From positions 310,001 to 374,000 of the forward strand of contig JADJNY010000005.1 of assembly GCA_016714045.1 (NCBI GenBank): a stretch of DNA of 64,000 bases, written 5' to 3'. Within the stretch, counting starts at the first letter, position 1. Each line of letters begins with the position of its first letter. Of the stretch, positions 1 to 9,518 are shown piece by piece. This DNA is from Planctomycetota bacterium (lineage in GTDB: Bacteria > Planctomycetota > UBA1135 > GCA-002686595). The notes under the pieces were generated by a model. The model ran no database searches and was not told the DNA's origin. It saw nothing but the letters and a program-made list of their open reading frames with translations. A program made the translations under genes and the position numbers.

Positions 1-52
1 CGGGGACCAGGGCCAGGGCAAGGAGGGGGAGGAGGTTCTTGAGGAGCTTCAT
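1..52 (-). CDS. N-terminus of an exported protein (gene runs off the window)
   Basis: Reading leftward from an ATG at 52, the first 17 codons give MKLLKNLLPLLALALVP. This is a short basic start followed by an uninterrupted hydrophobic stretch, the typical first half of a Sec signal peptide or lipoprotein leader. The rest of the gene lies outside the window, so its function cannot be judged. There is no clear Shine-Dalgarno sequence. The bases just before the ATG (GCCCCC) closely match those before the lipoprotein gene starting at 61081, which also begins Met-Lys. Confidence 0.6.
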   Translation of the reverse strand, partial: MKLLKNLLPLLALALVP

Positions 53-239
53 GGGGGCGGCTTTCGTGTCCAGCGGGTGTCGAGTTCGGGGCCGGCGATC
101 GGCCCCACACTCCCGCCAGGGGTGCGGCTCGGTGGGGCGCACGTGAAAATCGAAACGGATTCGCGCGCGAGGCGCGCCGCGATCGCACCCCGTCGGTGGC
201 TCGCCCCGGTGTCCGCGCCGCTCGTGCGGGTGGCCGACG

Positions 240-361
240 GCGTTCCTCCGCCGAGCTCCGCCGACGGAGGGCGTTCCTCCGCCGAGCTCGGCTGCCGGCG
301 GGCGTTCCTCTGCCGGGCTCCGCTGTCGGCGGGCGTTCCGCCTTCGGGCTCCGCCGACGGC
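240..361. repeat. Four imperfect 31-bp tandem repeats
   Basis: The word GCGTTCC recurs at 240, 271, 302 and 333, an exact 31-bp period. Each unit continues with a CCGCCGAGCTC-like core and ends in a GCCGACGG or GCCGGCG-like word. The units are about 70-90% alike. The second unit contains the perfect palindrome GCCGAGCTCGGC, so each copy can form a small hairpin. The period is not a multiple of three, and the repeats lie between divergent genes, which argues against a protein-coding origin. Function unknown. Confidence 0.75.
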
Positions 362-409
362 GCGCGCACGGCTCGCTCGCGGCGCATGGCCTCGACGCAC
401 GCGCACCGC

Positions 410-415
410 TACACT
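410..415 (+). promoter_or_regulatory. Possible -10 box for sucCD (TACACT)
   Basis: TACACT matches four of six bases of the sigma-70 -10 consensus and sits 44 nt upstream of the sucC start, downstream of the tandem repeats. No good -35 hexamer is visible at 16-18 nt spacing, so this is only a candidate. Confidence 0.3.
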
Positions 416-459
416 CCCGCGCCTCGATTTCCACCCCACCGAGACCGCAGTCCCCCGCG

Positions 460-1629
<1,170 letters not shown>

Positions 1630-1645
1630 AAGGAACACGACCACC

Positions 1646-2551
1646 ATGAGCATCTGGGTCAACAAGGACACGCGCGTCATCTGCCAGGGCCTCACCGGGA
1701 AGACGGGCACGTTCCACACCGAACAGGCGATCGCGTACGGCACGAAGATGGTCGGCGGCGTCAACCCCGCGAAGAAGGGGACGGCGCACTTGGGCCTCCC
1801 GGTCTTCGGCACGTGCCAGGAAGCACGCGAGAAGTCGGGCTGCAATGCGACCGTGATCTACGTGCCGCCGCCGGCGGCGGGCGAGGCGATCCTCGAGGCG
1901 ATCGACGCCGGGATCGAGCTCATCGTGACGATCACCGAGGGCATCCCGGTGCTCGACATGGTCAAGGTCGCGGAACGCCTCGCGCTCCCCGGCACGAAGT
2001 CGCGCCTGATCGGGCCGAACTGCCCGGGCATCATCACGCCGAACCAGTGCAAGATCGGCATCATGCCGGGCTACATCCACAAGCCGGGCCGCGTCGGCGT
2101 CGTGTCGCGCTCGGGCACGCTCACCTATGAAGCGGTGTGGCAGCTGACCTCGCGCAACATCGGCCAGTCGACGTGCATCGGCATCGGCGGCGACCCGGTG
2201 AACGGGACGAACTTCGTGGACGTCCTCGAGGCGTTCAACGCGGACGAGGAGACCGACGCGATCATCCTGATCGGCGAGATCGGCGGCAGCGCGGAGGAGA
2301 AGGCCGCGGAGTACATCGCGAAGAACGTGAAGAAGCCGGTCGTCGGCTTCATCGCGGGCCAGACCGCTCCGCCGGGCCGTCGCATGGGCCACGCGGGAGC
2401 GATCATCTCCGGCGGCAAGGGCACGGCGCAGGACAAGATCGCGGCGCTGACTGCCGCGGGCGTGCGCATGTGCGCGAGCCCCGCGCGTCTCGGCGAGACG
2501 ATGGAGAAGGCGCTCGCGGACACGGGGCTGCTCGCGACGGCGAAGGGCTGA
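1646..2551 (+). CDS. sucD: Succinyl-CoA synthetase, alpha subunit
   Basis: The 301-residue CoA-binding and phosphohistidine subunit partners SucC. It opens with a Rossmann-type CoA-binding domain (QGLTGKTGTFH at about 14-24, then GVNPAKKG) and has the GPNCPGI motif near residue 123. The active-site histidine lies in GHAGA as His249, matching E. coli His246. An AAGGA-like ribosome site lies about 12 nt before the ATG. A perfect hairpin at 2584 closes the operon. Confidence 0.97.
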   Translation: MSIWVNKDTRVICQGLTGKTGTFHTEQAIAYGTKMVGGVNPAKKGTAHLGLPVFGTCQEAREKSGCNATVIYVPPPAAGEAILEAIDAGIELIVTITEGIPVLDMVKVAERLALPGTKSRLIGPNCPGIITPNQCKIGIMPGYIHKPGRVGVVSRSGTLTYEAVWQLTSRNIGQSTCIGIGGDPVNGTNFVDVLEAFNADEETDAIILIGEIGGSAEEKAAEYIAKNVKKPVVGFIAGQTAPPGRRMGHAGAIISGGKGTAQDKIAALTAAGVRMCASPARLGETMEKALADTGLLATAKG

Positions 2552-2583
2552 GTTCCAGGGTGCTGCGCAGCACCGCGCGCGAC

Positions 2584-2609
2584 GCGAGCCGCTCCTCGGA
2601 GCGGCTCGC
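2584..2609 (+). terminator. Perfect 12-bp hairpin after sucCD
   Basis: GCGAGCCGCTCC and its exact reverse complement GGAGCGGCTCGC are separated by only two bases. No U-tract follows, so this is either a Rho-assisted terminator or a processing hairpin. It sits 33 bases after the sucD stop, before the next start at 2658. Confidence 0.55.
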
Positions 2610-2657
2610 TGCGTTCGCACACCGCTCCGCACGCACGGATCGGATAGAAAGAGCGCG

Positions 2658-3554
2658 ATGGACGGCTGGCAACTCCTCGTGACCGACGACGGCTCGCCGA
2701 CGCTCGTGCATCCGGTGCACGGCGAGGCGTGTCATTCGCGCGCGGGTGCGTGGCTCGAGTCGCGCGAGCGCTACGCCCGCGCGTGCCGCGTGCGTGAGCG
2801 CGCGCTCGAGCTCGCGGGGCGCGGTGAGCGCGTGCTTCGCCTGCTCGACGTCGGCACGGGCCTCGGACTGAACGTCGCCGCGGCGCTCGACGCGCTCGAC
2901 GGAACGAGCGTCGCGCTCGACGTCGTCACGCTCGAGCTCGATGCGTCCGTGATCGAGCGCACGCTCGTCCTCGCGCGCTCGGGCGAGCTCCACGCGCGCT
3001 CGTCGCCTGAGCTCGCACGCGCGCACGCGCCGGTGCTCGCGGCGCTCGAGCGCGCGCTCGCGACGCGTGGACGTGATCCGGAGCGCCCCGCGTCCGTCAC
3101 GATGGGGGACGGGCGCCTGCTCCTGCTCCTCGGCGACGGGCGCGAAACCCTCCCGACGCTCAACCCTGCGCGCCCCTTCGACGCCGTCTTCCTCGATGCG
3201 TTCTCGCCGGGCGTCGACGGCGCGCTGTGGCAGCCTTCGTTCCTCGCCGAGCTCGCCCGGCGGATGGCGCCGAGCGCCGTGCTCTCGACCTACTCCGTCT
3301 CCCTCGCCGTCCGCGCCGGCCTCGCGGCCGCCGGGCTGCGCGTCGGCCCGGGCGGGCGCGTCGGGACCAAGGCGGCGGGGACGCTCGCCTCGCACCGTCC
3401 GTTCCCGGCCGACCAGCCCGTCCTCGACGCCCGCACCGCGCGCCGCGTCGCTCGGCGCGCCGCGCGTCTGACTGCCGGCGAATCCGCTCGCCCCGGGGGT
3501 CCGCCGATCGAAGGGGGAGCTCCCCCGCGCGCGATTTCCCACCCCGAGGGGTGA
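2658..3554 (+). CDS. MnmD/MnmC-N-like tRNA 5-aminomethyl-2-thiouridine methyltransferase domain protein
   Basis: The 298-residue product looks like a stand-alone MnmC N-terminal (MnmD, DUF752) domain. In that family the enzyme uses S-adenosylmethionine to methylate the aminomethyl group of wobble uridine 34 in tRNA. Visible signatures are GEACHSRAGAWLES near residue 28, the SAM-binding LLDVGTGLGLN near 62, and FDAVFLDAFSPGVDGALW near 174. TYSVSLAVRAGL and a final GRVGTKAAG, resembling the family's G-x-G-x-KR end, follow. The FAD-dependent MnmC2 oxidoreductase half is absent, as in many non-enterobacterial homologues. The last ~45 residues are Arg/Pro-rich and poorly conserved. The gene stands alone between the sucCD hairpin and the tatA promoter. 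Confidence 0.8.
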   Translation: MDGWQLLVTDDGSPTLVHPVHGEACHSRAGAWLESRERYARACRVRERALELAGRGERVLRLLDVGTGLGLNVAAALDALDGTSVALDVVTLELDASVIERTLVLARSGELHARSSPELARAHAPVLAALERALATRGRDPERPASVTMGDGRLLLLLGDGRETLPTLNPARPFDAVFLDAFSPGVDGALWQPSFLAELARRMAPSAVLSTYSVSLAVRAGLAAAGLRVGPGGRVGTKAAGTLASHRPFPADQPVLDARTARRVARRAARLTAGESARPGGPPIEGGAPPRAISHPEG

Positions 3555-3578
3555 CCCGGCTCGCGCCGCCTCTACAAT
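3551..3578 (+). promoter_or_regulatory. Candidate sigma-70 promoter for tatA (GTGACC-16 nt-TACAAT)
   Basis: A -35-like GTGACC at 3551-3556 (4 of 6 bases) and a -10 TACAAT at 3573-3578 (5 of 6) are spaced by 16 nt. The -35 overlaps the stop codon of the preceding methyltransferase gene. The predicted leader to the tatA ATG at 3708 would be about 120 nt, which is long for this region and holds no clear structure. Confidence 0.45.
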
Positions 3579-3707
3579 GCGAGGTCATGGCGGCGGCCCC
3601 GGACGGACCGAGGGCCGCCCGCTCCGTCGCCTCCGCGGCGCGAGCGGGAGCCGCGGGCCCGGGGCGTCCCCCGGCGCGCGCTCCACCCCGCCGGTCCGAC
3701 CCCACGC

Positions 3708-3911
3708 ATGCACGTCTTCGCGCTCATGGGTCTCCAGGAATGGTGGCCCATCCTCCTCATCGCGCTGCTCCTCTTCGGCGGCAGCAAGCTCCCGCAGCTC
3801 GCCCGCGCCATGGGCAGCAGCGTCAACGAGTTCAAGAAGGGCATGTCGAACGGCATGCCCGAGAAGGACGCGCCCGAGAAGCCGGCGGAGACGCCGGCGA
3901 AGGGCCACTGA
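3708..3911 (+). CDS. tatA: Twin-arginine translocase subunit TatA/TatE
   Basis: A 67-residue protein forming the pore-lining component of the Tat system for folded proteins. A single membrane helix (WPILLIALLLFG, about 13-24) is followed by the SKLPQLARAMGSSVNEFKKGM amphipathic helix typical of TatA. The tail is short, charged and Pro/Glu/Lys-rich. A second ATG at 3726 would give a start (MGLQEWW) closer to many TatA proteins, so the first six residues are uncertain. No tatC or tatB lies nearby. The neighbour mobA belongs to molybdenum cofactor synthesis, and molybdoenzymes are classic Tat substrates, though their adjacency may be chance. Confidence 0.9.
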   Translation: MHVFALMGLQEWWPILLIALLLFGGSKLPQLARAMGSSVNEFKKGMSNGMPEKDAPEKPAETPAKGH

Positions 3912-4002
3912 GCCGTGCTCCCGTCCGGGCCTGCACCTCGGGGCCGAGCTCGGGGCAGCACCCCGGGCGGAGTCCGAGCGCGCCCGGACCCTGGCGAGCG
4001 GC

Positions 4003-4611
4003 GTGGTGCTCTGCGGCGGGCGCAGCTCGCGGATGGGCGCGGACAAGGCGCGCCTCGAGCTCGACGGACGGAGTTTGTTGGAGCACGCGCTCGCCGCGCT
4101 CGACGCGGTCGCCGCGCCGGTCGTGCTCGCGTGCGGCCCGTCCGCGCGCTACGCGGACCTCGGGCGCGCGCTCGCGCCGGACCGCGTCGCCGACGCCGGG
4201 CCGCTCGCGGGGATCGAGGCCGGGCTCGCGGCCGTCCCGTCCGGATACGTCTGCGTGCTCGCCGTCGATCTCCCGCGCGTGCGCGCCGCGCACCTCGCGC
4301 GCCTCCTCGAGCGCGCCGTCGCGGACGACCTGGACGCTTGCCTCGCGCGCAGCGCGTCGGGACCAGAACCGCTCTGCGGGGTCTATCACACGCGCCTCCT
4401 CCCCCGTATCCGCGGCCTCCTCGACCAGGGCGCGCGCAAGGTGACGAGCGTGCTCGACGTCCCGCTCGCGCAGCACCCCCTCCCGCGCCACGCCTGGCTC
4501 GACGACGGTCTCGCCGACGGCGCGGCCTCGAACCTGAACACGCCCACCGACCTCGAGACCGAGCGCGCGCGCCGCGCACGCATCGATTCCTCCCGAAAGG
4601 CCGCCTCGTGA
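4003..4611 (+). CDS. mobA: Molybdenum cofactor guanylyltransferase (MobA-like)
   Basis: About 202 residues of nucleotidyltransferase fold. MobA transfers GMP from GTP to molybdopterin to make the MGD form of the cofactor. The signature LCGGRSSRMGADKARLELDG starts at once, followed by GPLAGIEAGLAAV and VLAVDLPRV (metal-binding Asp), matching MobA. Near the end SNLNTPTDLE is the usual closing motif. No ATG is available. GTG 4003 is the nearest start, but GTG 4006 or a non-standard upstream codon is possible, and no ribosome site is visible. The stop overlaps the next start (GTGA). moaC at 52545 is the other Mo-cofactor gene in the window. Confidence 0.85.
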   Translation: MVLCGGRSSRMGADKARLELDGRSLLEHALAALDAVAAPVVLACGPSARYADLGRALAPDRVADAGPLAGIEAGLAAVPSGYVCVLAVDLPRVRAAHLARLLERAVADDLDACLARSASGPEPLCGVYHTRLLPRIRGLLDQGARKVTSVLDVPLAQHPLPRHAWLDDGLADGAASNLNTPTDLETERARRARIDSSRKAAS

Positions 4612-5594
4612 GTTCCTCCGAATCCCAGCTCGCGCGCTTGCTCGAACCGGTCCAGCCGGGGATCGAGCGCATGCGCGAGGTCATGCTGCGCCAGCTCATC
4701 GAGAGCTCGCACGCCGTCGGCGACATGACCGACCACGTCGGCCGCTTCCGCGGGAAGCAACTGCGCGGCGCGCTCGTTTTGCTCTCCGGCGAGGCGACGG
4801 GCAACACGACCGACGAGCACCCCGCCGTCGCGGCGATCGTCGAGCTCATCCACCTCGCGACGCTCGTGCACGATGATGTCCTGGATGGCGCGTCCGTGCG
4901 CCGCCGCGTCGCGTGCGTCAACCAGCGCTGGGACAACCAGACCGCGGTGCTGCTCGGCGACTTCCTCTACGCGCGCGCGTTCGCGCTGTCGACGGACCTC
5001 TCGTCGCGCCTCGCGAGCCGCGTGCTCGCCGAAGCGACGCGTCGTCTGTGCGTCGGCGAGATCGACCAGGCCGCGTTGCGCTACGACTTCGAGCTCTCGC
5101 AGGAGCGCTACGAGGAGATCGCCGGCGCGAAGACCGCGACGTTGTACGCCGCCGCGTGCGAGCTCGGCGCGCGCTACCCCGGCGGCCGCGAGGACGTCGG
5201 CTCGAGCATGCGCCAGTTCGGCTACGAGCTCGGCCTGGCCTTCCAGATCATCGACGACTGCCTCGACGTCGTGGGGGACGAGCGCGTCGTCGGCAAGTCC
5301 GTCGGCAACGACGTCGAGGACGGCAAGATCACGCTGCCCGTGCTGTACGCGCACAAGGTCGGCGACGACGCGACGCGCGCGGCGATCCGCGACGTGTTCA
5401 CGCGGCCCGACCTCGTGGGGCGTTGCGAGCGCCTGCGCGGAGTCTGTGACCTCGCGGCGGGCGTCGAGTTCGCGATGGCCCGCGCGAAGGAGCTCGTCGA
5501 CCGCGCGCGCGACCGCGCGGCGCGCCTCGAGCCTTCCGCACACCGGACAGCGCTGATGGAACTCCCCGGCTTCGTCCTCGAGCGCCGCTGGTGA
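4608..5594 (+). CDS. Trans-polyprenyl diphosphate synthase (quinone side-chain or C55 type)
   Basis: The 328-residue product is an all-helical prenyl elongase that condenses isopentenyl diphosphate onto an allylic diphosphate. The first aspartate-rich motif is HDDVLD (Asp89, Asp90, Asp93) followed by RRR. The second is IIDDCLDVVGDE (Asp216, Asp217, Asp220) with the trailing GKSVGNDVEDGKITLP block typical of octaprenyl/heptaprenyl synthases (IspB/HepT). Product length cannot be read from sequence. A side chain for menaquinone or ubiquinone is likely given the respiratory genes downstream. The GTG start at 4608 overlaps the mobA stop and is preceded by GAAAGG. The stop overlaps the GTG of resB. 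Confidence 0.92.
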   Translation: MSSSESQLARLLEPVQPGIERMREVMLRQLIESSHAVGDMTDHVGRFRGKQLRGALVLLSGEATGNTTDEHPAVAAIVELIHLATLVHDDVLDGASVRRRVACVNQRWDNQTAVLLGDFLYARAFALSTDLSSRLASRVLAEATRRLCVGEIDQAALRYDFELSQERYEEIAGAKTATLYAAACELGARYPGGREDVGSSMRQFGYELGLAFQIIDDCLDVVGDERVVGKSVGNDVEDGKITLPVLYAHKVGDDATRAAIRDVFTRPDLVGRCERLRGVCDLAAGVEFAMARAKELVDRARDRAARLEPSAHRTALMELPGFVLERRW

Positions 5595-8167
5595 GCGGGG
5601 CCGCGATGGGAGCCTCGCCCGAGCCGTCGTCTGTCGAACGTCCCGCGCCGCGCTTCCGTTGGGGCTTCGCGAGCTCCGCCGGAATGATCCTGCTGCTCGT
5701 GGTCGCGGGCCAGGTCGTCGGCAACGTCGTCGGCAACTCGGGCTTCGTGCACGGCGACCTCGGCTGGCGCGACGCGATCCTCGTCGCGTTCGCGCTGTGC
5801 GCGAGCGCGTTCACGTGGCTGCAGCGCGAGGCCGTCCTGCGCTTCTTCCGCTCGATGCACACGGGCGTGGCGCTGGTCGCGCTCTCGCTCGTCGCCGTCG
5901 CGCTCGGCGTGCTCGTCCCGCAGATCGACGGGTTCGAGGACCCGGAGGAGCGCGTGCCCTCCGTCGCCGACGTGCCGGCGGTCGTGCTCGACGAGTACCT
6001 CGCGTCGCCGGGGCGCACGGCCGACCAGATGCGCGGCCGAACGCCCGCCGACCATCCGGCGCTCGCGGCGCTCACGAACGAACAGGTCGCGCGCGTGAAG
6101 GGGTACCGGCGCCACCTCGACACGTTCAAGTTCGCCGAGGCCTACTTCCTCTACCACCTGCTCCACCCGTACGGCATCGGCATGCCCGAGGCCGGGCTGC
6201 CGCCGCAGGTGGAGGAAGGACTCGTGCGGTTCGGGCAGCGCTACGGGAAAGAAGAGCAGGGGAACCGCGAGAAGCAGATGCGCCAGGCGATCGGCGGCCA
6301 GCCGAAGTCCGCGGCGATCACGCAGTTCACGGTCGATCACCACGACGGGCTGCGCGCGTTCTTCGACTTGTCGACGGCGCTGCACTGGAACCGCGCGTAC
6401 AAGTCGAACTGGTTCGCGGCGCTCCTGTTCCTGCTCGCGACCGGCGTGGCGCTGAACACGTTCCGCGGTCCGCCGCGCGCGTGGCTCACGCTGCGCAAGG
6501 CGGGCTGGCTCACCGTGCACGTCGGGATCCTCGTCATGCTCGCGGGCGGCTTCGTCAGCAAGCTGAAGACGAACCGTGGCGTGCTGCAGCTCGACCTGAA
6601 CGAGGCGCCACAGGACGTCTACTGGGGCTACTTCGACCCGCAGAAGCCGACGCGGATGCCGTTCCACGTGAAGCTCGATCGCTTCGCGCGCAAGGACTGG
6701 CCGACGCTGCAGGTCGGCTTCCACGCCGACCAGTTCACGTCGCGTCTGCCCGAGTACACGCTGTGGCCCGGCCGCGAGATCGGCATCGACTGGGTGCGCG
6801 ACGAAGCGACGGGCAAGGACCGGCCGAACCTCTCGTTCCGCGTCAAGGCGCTCGCCGAGCGCGCGCACGTCGGCACGCCGCGTTTCTGGGAGGCGGAGCG
6901 GCGCGACGACGCCGAGGGGCTCGGTCCGCTGCTCGAGCTCTCCGTCGCGCAGGGCGGCGACGGCGCGTCGACGCGGCCCGTGCTGCTCAAGCCCGACAGT
7001 CCGAACGACTTGTACGCCGACCCCGCGTGGACGTGGCGATTGCGCGTGGTCTACGGCGAGGGCGACGAGCAGATCGAGCGCCAGCTCGTGCAGGAGAAGC
7101 CTGGGTACCTGGGTTGGCTCGACATCGGCATCCTCGCGCAGGGGCACGTCGAGCCGCGCCGCGAGCCGATCGCGCTCGGCGACGTGCTCCAGGTCGGCGA
7201 CTACACGATCACCGTGGCGGAGGCGACGGCCGACTTCCGACTCGACGAACAGGGCAAGTCCGAGGTGCGTGACTCCCGTCCGCTCGCCGAGCAACCGCCG
7301 CGCAATCCCGGCGTGTGGGTGACGCTGAAGAAGCGCGGCGGCGCGGAGACCGAGCGGCGGCTCGTGCTCCAGGGCCTCGACGCGGAGACGCACCAGGCGC
7401 TGCAGGGGCGCTACACGTACAAAGAGGTCGGCCTCAAGCTCGCGTGGGACCCGTGGGGGATCGATGGACCGCCGCGGTACGTGCTGCAGTTCGGTCCTGA
7501 CGCGGCGCCGCGCCTCGCGGGCCCCGACGGCAAGCGCACGGAGATCGCGGTAGGCGCGCCGATCCCGCTACCCGGCGCCGAGCGGATCGCGCTCGCGCGG
7601 CTCTTCCACAACGCGCGCTACGAGAAGACGATCGAGTTCCTCGCGCCGCACGTCGAGGGCCCGCACTTCGACGCGGACTTCTACGCGACGGATCCGGTCG
7701 GGCTCGAGCTCGAGATCGTGCAGGGGCCGGGCACGCCCGGCGAGCGGCGACAGACGGTGCGGCTCGCGTCGACGGACCAGGGCCTCTCGAACTTGTGGCA
7801 GAGCGTCGACGGCGGCTTCTACGTCCGGTTCTTCGAGAACCAGGCCGGCTTCCCGTTCGAGTGGCGCAGCGTGCTCTCGATCTGGCAGCCCGACGGCCAG
7901 GGCGAACTGCGCCAGGTCGACGTCGGTCCCGAGCACGACCGCGAGATCCGCGTGAACGACTACTTCTTCCACGGCGGGTACCGCTTCTTCCAGACCAACG
8001 CCGATCCCGAGCGGCCGACCTATTCGGGCATCGGAGTCGTGTACGACCCCGGCATCCCGATCGTGCTGTTCGGCATGTACACGATCATCGTCGGGACGAT
8101 CCTCGCCTTCCTGCTCCGGCCGATCGCCGAGGCCTACGGCAAGCGCCGCACGGAGACGCACGCATGA
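5591..8167 (+). CDS. resB: ResB-like cytochrome c maturation protein (system II)
   Basis: An 858-residue membrane protein that with CcsA/ResC forms the system II haem export and cytochrome c ligation complex. Membrane segments are predicted at about 28-46, 60-78, 91-109, 272-290, 300-320 and 820-845. A very large exported domain (about 320-820) separates the last two, as in ResB/Ccs1. The C-terminus has the family's pattern of a periplasmic VNDYFFHGGYRFFQ stretch followed by the last helix. The start is GTG 5591 (overlapping the previous stop) or ATG 5606. Its stop overlaps the ccsA ATG, so the two are translationally coupled. Confidence 0.85.
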   Translation: MSGAAMGASPEPSSVERPAPRFRWGFASSAGMILLLVVAGQVVGNVVGNSGFVHGDLGWRDAILVAFALCASAFTWLQREAVLRFFRSMHTGVALVALSLVAVALGVLVPQIDGFEDPEERVPSVADVPAVVLDEYLASPGRTADQMRGRTPADHPALAALTNEQVARVKGYRRHLDTFKFAEAYFLYHLLHPYGIGMPEAGLPPQVEEGLVRFGQRYGKEEQGNREKQMRQAIGGQPKSAAITQFTVDHHDGLRAFFDLSTALHWNRAYKSNWFAALLFLLATGVALNTFRGPPRAWLTLRKAGWLTVHVGILVMLAGGFVSKLKTNRGVLQLDLNEAPQDVYWGYFDPQKPTRMPFHVKLDRFARKDWPTLQVGFHADQFTSRLPEYTLWPGREIGIDWVRDEATGKDRPNLSFRVKALAERAHVGTPRFWEAERRDDAEGLGPLLELSVAQGGDGASTRPVLLKPDSPNDLYADPAWTWRLRVVYGEGDEQIERQLVQEKPGYLGWLDIGILAQGHVEPRREPIALGDVLQVGDYTITVAEATADFRLDEQGKSEVRDSRPLAEQPPRNPGVWVTLKKRGGAETERRLVLQGLDAETHQALQGRYTYKEVGLKLAWDPWGIDGPPRYVLQFGPDAAPRLAGPDGKRTEIAVGAPIPLPGAERIALARLFHNARYEKTIEFLAPHVEGPHFDADFYATDPVGLELEIVQGPGTPGERRQTVRLASTDQGLSNLWQSVDGGFYVRFFENQAGFPFEWRSVLSIWQPDGQGELRQVDVGPEHDREIRVNDYFFHGGYRFFQTNADPERPTYSGIGVVYDPGIPIVLFGMYTIIVGTILAFLLRPIAEAYGKRRTETHA

Positions 8168-9518
8168 ACTTTGCCCTGTTCTTCGACTGGTCTCAGATCC
8201 AGGCGTCGGGCCGCTGGTCGGACGTCACGGACCTCTTGTGTCTCGCGGGCACGCTGACGTGCGTGCTGTCGGTCGTCGTGCACGCGCGCGCGGCGCTGCG
8301 TGGGAGCTCGTTGTCGGGCCCGGCGCGCATCGCCACGCGCGTGCCGATCCTCGCGCTCGTGCTCTCGGTCGTGGCGATGGGGCTCTCGGTCTGGCAGCGT
8401 GGCCTCGAAGTGAACCACTTCCCGAGCCAGACCATGAGCGAAGTGCTCCAGATGTTCTCGCTCGCCGTGCTCGTCTCGATGCTCGTGCTGCACTTCGCGC
8501 TCGGGCTCCAGCGGCGCGGGAGCGGCTGGGCCATCGTCGACGACGTCATGATGGGGATCATGTTCGTCGGCGTGTACTTCACGCACCGCTACATCGACAC
8601 GCTGTCGACCGCGCAGCGCGACCTGCCGCCCGCGCTCCAGTCCTACTGGTTCCCGCCGCATCTCTCGGCGCTCATCTTCAGCTACGCGACGATGGCGGTC
8701 GCGGCCGTCGTCGCGCTCGTCTGGTTCGTCACGCGCTTCTGGACGGCCGTGTACTCCGGCACGCCGGGGCTCGCGAAGAAGCTCGTCGCGTTCGTCGCGT
8801 TGAGCTCCGCGCTCGGGGCGCTCGGCGCGTGCGCGCTGCGCTTCGGCCTCGCGTTCGAGTGGGTGCCGGCGCTCCTCTTGCCGAGCCTGCCCGCGGGCCT
8901 CGTGGCGTGGGCGTTCGTGCGCGGCGTGCTCGACGGCCGGCTCGCGGCGGCCCGAGCGCGCGGAGCGAGCTCGCGATCGTCGTCGGCCTGACGCTCGTGC
9001 CGTTCGTGCAGCTCGTCACGCTGCCGCTGCTCGTGCTCGGCGGCATCGTGTTCGCGGTGCTGCGCGCCCGCGACGGCCTGCCGTCCGCCGCGCGGCTCCT
9101 CGTGCTCGAGAAGGAGCTCGACGACGTCAGCTTCCGCGCGTTCGCGGTCGGGATCCCGTTCCTCACCGCGGGCCTCTGGATGGGCGCCTTCTGGGCGCAG
9201 GAGGCGTGGGCGAACTACTGGGGCTGGGACAGCAAGGAGAACGCGGCGCTGATCACGTGGCTCGTCTACGTGATCTACATCCACCTGCGCATGCTCGGCG
9301 GCTGGCGCGGCTCGAAGGCGATGGGCGTGCTCGTCGGCGGAGCGCTCTCCGTGTTCATCACGTTCCAGGTGTTCGGGTACTTCCCGGACTCGCAGAAGAG
9401 CCTGCACCGGTACACGGACGACAACGTGCGGCCGATGGAGGGTCAGCAGGCGGCGCCGAGCTCCGACGAGCAGGCCCGCGTCGACGCCGGCGCGAACGCC
9501 GGGGAGGAGCGCCGATGA
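8164..9518 (+). CDS. ccsA: CcsA/ResC-like cytochrome c haem lyase subunit, frame-broken near 8951-8968
   Basis: This is the partner of ResB, a multi-span protein that presents haem to apocytochrome c. The first frame (8164 to about 8960) has VNHFPSQTMSEVLQMFS and six or so membrane helices. The second frame (about 8960-9518) has the tryptophan-rich haem motif WAQEAWANYWGWDSKENAAL, then ITWLVYVIYIHLR and a FQVFGYFPDSQKSLHRY ending. Together they make one CcsA of about 451 residues, but the first frame stops at 8991. Joining needs one extra base (a -1 shift) in the GC-rich stretch 8951-8968. A sequence error is the simplest reading. The stop overlaps the folD ATG. Confidence 0.85.

Larger units (their letters stand above)
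53..459. other. Divergent intergenic region between the exported-protein gene and sucC
   Basis: About 400 bases without a convincing gene. It must hold the promoters of both flanking divergent genes. It contains the 31-bp tandem repeats listed separately and a slightly more A/T-rich pocket near 145-160. Open frames cross it on both strands, but they show no domain similarity and reflect the high GC content. Confidence 0.6.

Noticed and set aside
196..459. Upstream in-frame extension of sucC
   Set aside because: The extension crosses the 31-bp repeats and encodes low-complexity Arg/Ala/Ser sequence. The ATG at 460 gives the exact family N-terminus.
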